Shown: positions 58,955-64,000 of the stretch, piece after piece
Position numbering within the stretch: position 1 is the stretch's first letter
Layout of the letters: each line of letters starts with the position of its first letter
Source: Chloroflexota bacterium
GTDB lineage: Bacteria > Chloroflexota > Anaerolineae > Promineifilales > Promineifilaceae
NCBI GenBank assembly: GCA_002746795.1
Contig: PDQY01000099.1
Location: forward strand, 1 to 64,000
Direction: 5' to 3'
DNA: 64,000 nt
Translations under genes and position numbers: made by a program
The notes under the pieces: model-generated
The model's input: only the letters and a program-made list of their open reading frames with translations
The model's database searches: none
Told to the model about the DNA's origin: nothing

Positions 58955-60166
58955 CTAAATAATCCCCAACGCCTTGCCACCTTCAATCATCACATCCGCA
59001 CAGTAATCCAAATCTTCCTTGGTGTGAGAAGCCAGCACACAAGCACGTAATCGTGAAAGATGTGCCGGAACAACAGGAGCGACCACAGCCTGCACAAAAA
59101 TACCATTGCGCTGGCAATGATTGGCCAGACGTACAGCCGGCTCCACATCACCACACACAATCGGCACAATCGCAGTTTCTGTCTGCAAAAGATTATAACC
59201 AGCATGGCGCAATTTAGTGGCAAACCCTTTGAAATTTTCCTGAACCTTCTTCACCCGCCATTGTTCCTCATCAATGACATCAAAAGCCGCTTTAGCTGCG
59301 GCAGCAGATGCCGGCGGTACCGCCGCAGAGAAAATGAAAGCACGCGCCTCATGTTTGAGGAATGTGATCAACTGTTCATTACCCGCCACATAACCACCTG
59401 CGCTTGGAATCGTTTTGCTTAACGTCCCCATCTTAATGTCTACCGCATCGGGTGGCAGATCAAAATGTTCCTCAATACCATGTCCCGTCTCACCCAAAAT
59501 ACCGATAGAATGCGCTTCATCAATCATCAAGTAAGCACCATACTTCTTGCATAACTTCACCACCGCAGGCAGATCAATAATATCGCCATCCATACTAAAA
59601 ACAGCATCCGCCACAACCAACTTACGTTTATCCGGGTCAGCTTGATAGAGACGCCGTTCCAGATGATCCATGTCATTGTGCCGGAAGCGGACATGCTTCG
59701 CCATGGACAACATACACCCATCCACAATACTGGCATGATTCAGCTTATCACTGATCACAAAATCCCCCTTGCGCAGCAAGCTGGAAATTGTAGCTAAATT
59801 TGTAGCATAACCACTGGAATACGTAATAGCCGCGTCCGTCTTCTTAAACCTGGCAATGCGCTCCTCCAGCTGATTGTGCAAGTCAAGAGATCCAGCTAAC
59901 AAGCGCACACCGTGAGTGCCCGTGCCATATTGATCGACAGCCGCTTTCGCCGCCGCATTAATCTTGGGATGGCCAATCAAACCTAAATACGAATAACTAC
60001 CCAGCATAATCATTTCGCCATAATTGATCACATCAACACGGCCGTTTTCCAGCAGCTCTCGCGTCGCTTCCAAGTAAAAGTAAATGCCTTCCTTCTTATA
60101 GTAATCAATGTCATGAAGCATTGGGGGTGTTAAGGGAACTCGTTCCCTGGTTTCAGCAATAGTCAT
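58955..60166 (-). CDS. Alpha-oxoamine synthase family (2-amino-3-ketobutyrate CoA ligase/BioF/SPT-like) PLP enzyme
   Basis: YSYLGLIGHPKINAAAKAAVDQYGTGTHGVRLLAGSLDLHNQLEERIARFKKTDAAI; DEAHSIGILGETGHGI; GTLSKTIPSAGGYVAG. Confidence 0.92.
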   Translation of the reverse strand: MTIAETRERVPLTPPMLHDIDYYKKEGIYFYLEATRELLENGRVDVINYGEMIMLGSYSYLGLIGHPKINAAAKAAVDQYGTGTHGVRLLAGSLDLHNQLEERIARFKKTDAAITYSSGYATNLATISSLLRKGDFVISDKLNHASIVDGCMLSMAKHVRFRHNDMDHLERRLYQADPDKRKLVVADAVFSMDGDIIDLPAVVKLCKKYGAYLMIDEAHSIGILGETGHGIEEHFDLPPDAVDIKMGTLSKTIPSAGGYVAGNEQLITFLKHEARAFIFSAAVPPASAAAAKAAFDVIDEEQWRVKKVQENFKGFATKLRHAGYNLLQTETAIVPIVCGDVEPAVRLANHCQRNGIFVQAVVAPVVPAHLSRLRACVLASHTKEDLDYCADVMIEGGKALGII

Positions 60167-60456
60167 CCTTTATCTCCTAACTGTAAATTCCAACTTCTCA
60201 TTAAAAACTTGAAATCACAAAATTGCTTTTAAGATAATCACTCAATTCTATCTTTCCCAAACTGTTTCTGCCACAAAAAAAATAAACAGCTTGTCAAAGA
60301 CATAGTTCCTCGCTTAACCTTCCCCTGACACACAAGGGCATATCAATCATTTCAGATAAAAAATAGCCCACCCATCATAGAGTGAGCCATTCCACTTTTG
60401 TCATTCTCAAGCAGCACTTTTAGCCCAAGGCATCAACCCCGAGTCTGAAACTGAGC

Positions 60457-61428
60457 CTAATGATCCCGGTCAAGCACCAAATCAATAAGACCCTCCAACT
60501 CATCCCGCGCCGCAGATGGCGGCACCCGGTTCAACGCCTCTCGGGCACGCCCGGCCATCTTTTCTGCTTGCATTCTAGCAACATCCACAGCACCAGACTC
60601 CCGCAAGCTTTGCATCATGCGCTTGAATGGGTCTGTTTCTTCCTCAACTGGCAACTCAGCAACGGCCGTTGCGCCCTCCTCGCCACCATTTTGCGCCATA
60701 GCCACACCACGATTTTGGCTAATATCAAGACCAGTTGGTTTACCCATCGCCTCCGCATCCCCCACAATATCCAAAATATCATCCACAATTTGGAACGTCA
60801 GACCCAAGTTATACGCATACTGCGCCAACGCTTCAACCGTCACCTCACTGGCACCGGCAAACAAAGCCCCCAATCGGCCAGACGCCTCAAACAAACTAGC
60901 CGTTTTCAAGCTAATAATTTGTTTATAGGTTTCTCGATCCATCGAGCCAGACTTAGCCGCTGCCGCCTGAAGAGTCTCCCCTTCTACCAATCGAGTACAC
61001 GCATCAGCAATAATGACATTCGGTTCCACACCATACGGCGCCATCAGCTCATACACCTTTGTAAACAAATAATCACCAGTAAGCAAAGCAAAAGTTCGTC
61101 CCCACTGGGCATGAACAGTCACCTTGCCACGACGTGTTAAACTGTGATCATTGATATCATCGTGAACAAGAGTAGCCGTATGAACCATTTCCATGGCCGC
61201 GGCCATAGGCACAACAGCATCTAAATCCGTTCCTCCAGCCGCCAAATAGCTCAACAGCACCATTCGTGGCCGTACTCGTTTCCCACCAGAAGTAACGATA
61301 TGCAAACTCGCATCTTCCAGAACAGAAATGTCACTACGGACAATAGACACCAATTGATCCTCGATAGCTTCCATTCCTCTTTCTAAGATTTCAGTTACCA
61401 TAATATTTACCTTGTTCACAACTTTCAA
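60457..61428 (-). CDS. Polyprenyl diphosphate synthase
   Basis: HDDINDHSLTRRGK first Asp-rich motif; QIVDDILDIVGDAEAMGKPTGLD second. Confidence 0.93.
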   Translation of the reverse strand: MKVVNKVNIMVTEILERGMEAIEDQLVSIVRSDISVLEDASLHIVTSGGKRVRPRMVLLSYLAAGGTDLDAVVPMAAAMEMVHTATLVHDDINDHSLTRRGKVTVHAQWGRTFALLTGDYLFTKVYELMAPYGVEPNVIIADACTRLVEGETLQAAAAKSGSMDRETYKQIISLKTASLFEASGRLGALFAGASEVTVEALAQYAYNLGLTFQIVDDILDIVGDAEAMGKPTGLDISQNRGVAMAQNGGEEGATAVAELPVEEETDPFKRMMQSLRESGAVDVARMQAEKMAGRAREALNRVPPSAARDELEGLIDLVLDRDH

Positions 61429-61573
61429 TCTTTTTTGAACGCTTTGACAGATTATAAAATACAGCCCAATTTACGTCAAGCGCAATATGTGAAACTCTTC
61501 CCAACTAGTTAAGATATTTTCAATCTTTTAGTATAGCCCACTCCGCCACGATGATATAAGATTATCCCAGATT

Positions 61574-61605
61574 AGCAATCTAGATGAGCAATCTAGATCA
61601 GCAAC
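61574..61605. repeat. 13-bp tandem repeat upstream of xpt
   Basis: AGCAATCTAGATG|AGCAATCTAGATC|AGCAAC. Confidence 0.85.
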
Positions 61606-61650
61606 AAAGAGAGAGAGACAAATTATCTCAACATATCAGGTTAAAAAATC

Positions 61651-62229
61651 ATGCAAGAATTAAAAAAGAAAATTAAAGAAGAAGGTAAAAATCTGGGTCG
61701 TGGTATCCTCAAAATCGATAGTTTCCTAAACCATCAATTAGATACCAACCTGATGGAAGCTGTAGGGGCACACCTGGCTAAACGCTTTGCCCACACAAAC
61801 CCCACACGCATCCTCACCGCAGAAGTAAGCGGCATTATCCCCGCAGTCATGACAGGCAAAGCCATGAACCACATCCCCGTCGTATATGCCCGCAAACATA
61901 AACCCATCACCATGATGGAACCCGTTTACATCGACACAGCACCCAGTCACACCAAAGGGGGTGAAGTGATGCTCATGGTCTCGCCCGAATTCCTTAGCGC
62001 TGAAGATCGTATCCTCATCGTAGACGACTTTCTAGCCAGTGGCAAAACCATCGATACCCTGGCTCGAATCGTAGCAAGCAGCGGTGCCACCCTGGTCGGC
62101 ATTGCCGCCGTCGTAGAAAAGCGCTTTGAAGGCGGACGTGAAGCCTTAGCCCATTGGAATGTCCCCATCGAATCAGCCGCTACCATCCTCAGCATGGATG
62201 ATGGCAAGATTGTTATGACAGAAGATTAA
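61651..62229 (+). CDS. xpt: Xanthine phosphoribosyltransferase
   Basis: [56 protein letters not shown]. Confidence 0.94.
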   Translation: MQELKKKIKEEGKNLGRGILKIDSFLNHQLDTNLMEAVGAHLAKRFAHTNPTRILTAEVSGIIPAVMTGKAMNHIPVVYARKHKPITMMEPVYIDTAPSHTKGGEVMLMVSPEFLSAEDRILIVDDFLASGKTIDTLARIVASSGATLVGIAAVVEKRFEGGREALAHWNVPIESAATILSMDDGKIVMTED

Positions 62230-62284
62230 CCAATGACCAAAGAAAAATAACCAATAATCAATTGCCATTCATTGATCATTGGTT
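62228..62284. repeat. Intergenic inverted/direct repeat cluster between xpt and guaA
   Basis: AACCAATGACCAA, AACCAATAATCAAT and inverted ATTGATCATTGGTT. Confidence 0.8.
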
Positions 62285-62300
62285 CCCAAAAAGTAAGCTC

Positions 62301-63887
62301 ATGTCCCCAGAAACCACACAACACGACACCATAGTCGTTCTTGATTATGGTTCTCAGTACTCCCAGCTTATCGCTCGCCGGGTGCGCGAAGCAAACGTGT
62401 ATTGCGAACTTTTCTCATGGCGCACAGATAAAAACACCATTATGGCACTAAATCCCAAAGGATTCATTCTCAGTGGTGGACCAAACAGTGTCTACGACAA
62501 AGGCACACCTACGCTGCCCAATTATGTTTTGAACAGTAGAGTGCCAGTGTTAGGCATTTGCTACGGTATGCAGTTACTCGCCTATCGGTTAGGGGGCAAA
62601 GTAGGGCACAGCCTTAAACATGAATATGGTCAGGCAGTTCTTGAGATTGATGAGCCCGAGAACCCACTCTTTCACCATTGGCAGTGGCCAAAATCCGGGG
62701 CAAGCAAAGACTCACAACAAGTCTGGATGAGCCATGGGGATAAAGTAGAAGCATTAGCACCAGGATTCCATCCCATTGCTCATACCAGCAATTCCCCATT
62801 TGCAGCCGCATTCGCTCCTGAACGAAACTACTACTCCGTGCAATTCCACCCAGAAGTAATGCACACACCTCAGGGAAAGGTCATCTTAGAAAACTTTGTA
62901 AAGCTAATTTGTCAATGCGCTGCAGACTGGACACCCGCCCATTTCATTGAAGAGCAAGTGGCTAAAATTCGGCAGCAAGTTGGTGCTGGGCGCGTAGTAT
63001 TGGGTCTGAGTGGTGGCGTAGACTCAGCTGTAGCTGCTGGCCTGCTGCACAAAGCCATTGGAGAACAGTTAGTCTGCATCTTTGTGGATCATGGCATGTT
63101 GCGAAAGAACGAAGCGTTACAGGTCATTGATACCTTTGGCCGTGAGCAAGGCATGAATCTTATTGCCGTCAATGCCATCGAAGAATATATGGAAGCACTA
63201 GCAGGCATCACCGAACCGGAAAAGAAGCGCAAGGTTGTGGGTGAAAAATTCGTGCGCATATTTGAGCGAGAAGCCAACAAGCTCGGTAAAATCGACTTTT
63301 TAGCACAAGGCACTATCTATCCAGATGTGATTGAAAGTGCTGGCAAAGATAAAAAGGATGCCCACGTGATCAAAACCCACCATAATGTTGGCGGTTTGCC
63401 TGATGACATGGAATTTGAATTAGTTGAACCGCTAAAACTGCTCTTCAAAGATGAGGTACGCCGTATTGGCACTGAACTGGGATTACCAGACAGCATCATT
63501 TGGCGGCAGCCATTCCCTGGGCCAGGTTTAGCGATTCGGTGTCTGGGTGAAATCACATGGACGCGGCTGGAAACATTGCGGGAAGCAGACGCTGTCTTCG
63601 TCGATGAGCTGCGCAATGCTGATATGCTCAAACAAGGCACCCAGCAAGCCTTTGCAGTGTTGCTGCCAGTTAAGAGCGTAGGCGTAATGGGTGATGGTCG
63701 CACTTACCAGGAAGTGATTGCCCTCAGAGCCGTCACCACTGAGGATTTCATGACAGCTGATTGGGCGCGATTACCTTATGACTTATTGGCCCACGTCAGC
63801 CGGCGCATCGTCAATGAAGTGGAGGGTGTCAATCGAGTAGTGATGGATATTACATCTAAACCACCAGGAACAATTGAGTGGGAATAG
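62301..63887 (+). CDS. guaA: GMP synthase (glutamine-hydrolysing)
   Basis: [74 protein letters not shown]. Confidence 0.97.
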   Translation: MSPETTQHDTIVVLDYGSQYSQLIARRVREANVYCELFSWRTDKNTIMALNPKGFILSGGPNSVYDKGTPTLPNYVLNSRVPVLGICYGMQLLAYRLGGKVGHSLKHEYGQAVLEIDEPENPLFHHWQWPKSGASKDSQQVWMSHGDKVEALAPGFHPIAHTSNSPFAAAFAPERNYYSVQFHPEVMHTPQGKVILENFVKLICQCAADWTPAHFIEEQVAKIRQQVGAGRVVLGLSGGVDSAVAAGLLHKAIGEQLVCIFVDHGMLRKNEALQVIDTFGREQGMNLIAVNAIEEYMEALAGITEPEKKRKVVGEKFVRIFEREANKLGKIDFLAQGTIYPDVIESAGKDKKDAHVIKTHHNVGGLPDDMEFELVEPLKLLFKDEVRRIGTELGLPDSIIWRQPFPGPGLAIRCLGEITWTRLETLREADAVFVDELRNADMLKQGTQQAFAVLLPVKSVGVMGDGRTYQEVIALRAVTTEDFMTADWARLPYDLLAHVSRRIVNEVEGVNRVVMDITSKPPGTIEWE

Positions 63888-63945
63888 CGTAACATATTTA
63901 TTACTATCTTAAACTGCACAACTCCTAACAAAATAGGAAAAGAGA

Positions 63946-64000
63946 ATGACAAACGACATTTCAATTGAAATAGCAAGTATCTTAGGCCCAATACTAATGA
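63946..64000 (+). CDS. Start of a CDS truncated by window end (MTNDISIEIASILGPILM...)
   Basis: ATG at 63946 with a purine-rich upstream region; open to window end. Confidence 0.4.
   Translation, partial: MTNDISIEIASILGPILM

Larger units (their letters stand above)
559..60670. repeat. Highly iterated palindrome AACGGCCGTT (HIP-like), about 54 perfect copies dispersed through the window
   Basis: Perfect copies read by eye, start coordinates: 559,1137,1272,2401,3669,4846,5664,7124,8543,8937,9229,13092,14190,14508,16765,21690,22176,22807,23697,24404,24742,25237,25429,25885,26137,27310,27558,29807,31968,32693,33074,33653,34294,34840,35492,38619,39958,42883,43342,44047,44818,45253,46548,47585,48341,49133,49505,51197,51704,52639,52701,58143,58847,60661. 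About 13 further copies differ only at an outer base (e.g. 2743, 5408, 6689, 9271, 9319, 15202, 19225, 34397). Confidence 0.97.

Noticed and set aside
559-60670. AACGGCCGTT as REP/BIME, terminator or regulatory operator
   Set aside because: Almost all copies are inside coding sequence rather than gene gaps, the unit is only 10 bp, and no T-runs or promoter association occur.
61450-61650. Purine riboswitch upstream of xpt-guaA
   Set aside because: No recognisable purine aptamer core or terminator was found; only the 13-bp tandem repeat is present.
1-64000. CRISPR array, rRNA, tRNA or IS element
   Set aside because: No regularly spaced direct repeats, no tRNA-like GTTCGA-type T-arm contexts, and no transposase ORFs recognised by eye. 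A tRNAscan/Infernal run would be decisive.

Overview
The window is 64 kb of chromosomal DNA whose gene content looks like a Chloroflexota (Anaerolineae-like) bacterium; the lineage is inferred from protein content only. About 50 protein-coding genes are supported. They include a lutABC-type operon, a heterodimeric ABC exporter pair, secDF, sucCD, rpsF-ssb-rpsR, radA, rsmD, a tyrosine recombinase, rpsA, clpC, a prenyl synthase and xpt-guaA. A long plus-strand surface/exopolysaccharide-like cluster (about 35.7-52.7 kb) carries a Wzz/BY-kinase, an orphan PqqD/RRE-like protein, two gingipain-type (C25) peptidases, a GT2-phosphoglycosyltransferase fusion, and DUF2723 and DUF4012 proteins. The most striking signal is not a gene. 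The 10-bp palindrome AACGGCCGTT occurs about 54 times perfectly (by-eye count) where about 0.06 copies are expected by chance. Nearly all copies lie inside coding sequences, mostly read as Thr-Ala-Val, and they are absent from conserved genes such as rpsA, clpC and guaA. This resembles the cyanobacterial HIP1 phenomenon with an unrelated sequence. Other finds are two families of dispersed intergenic hairpin repeats, intergenic inverted repeats with short-period arms, and a 35-aa ORF with its own promoter, RBS and tandem terminators upstream of the ABC exporter pair. No tRNA, rRNA, CRISPR array or IS element was found by eye.
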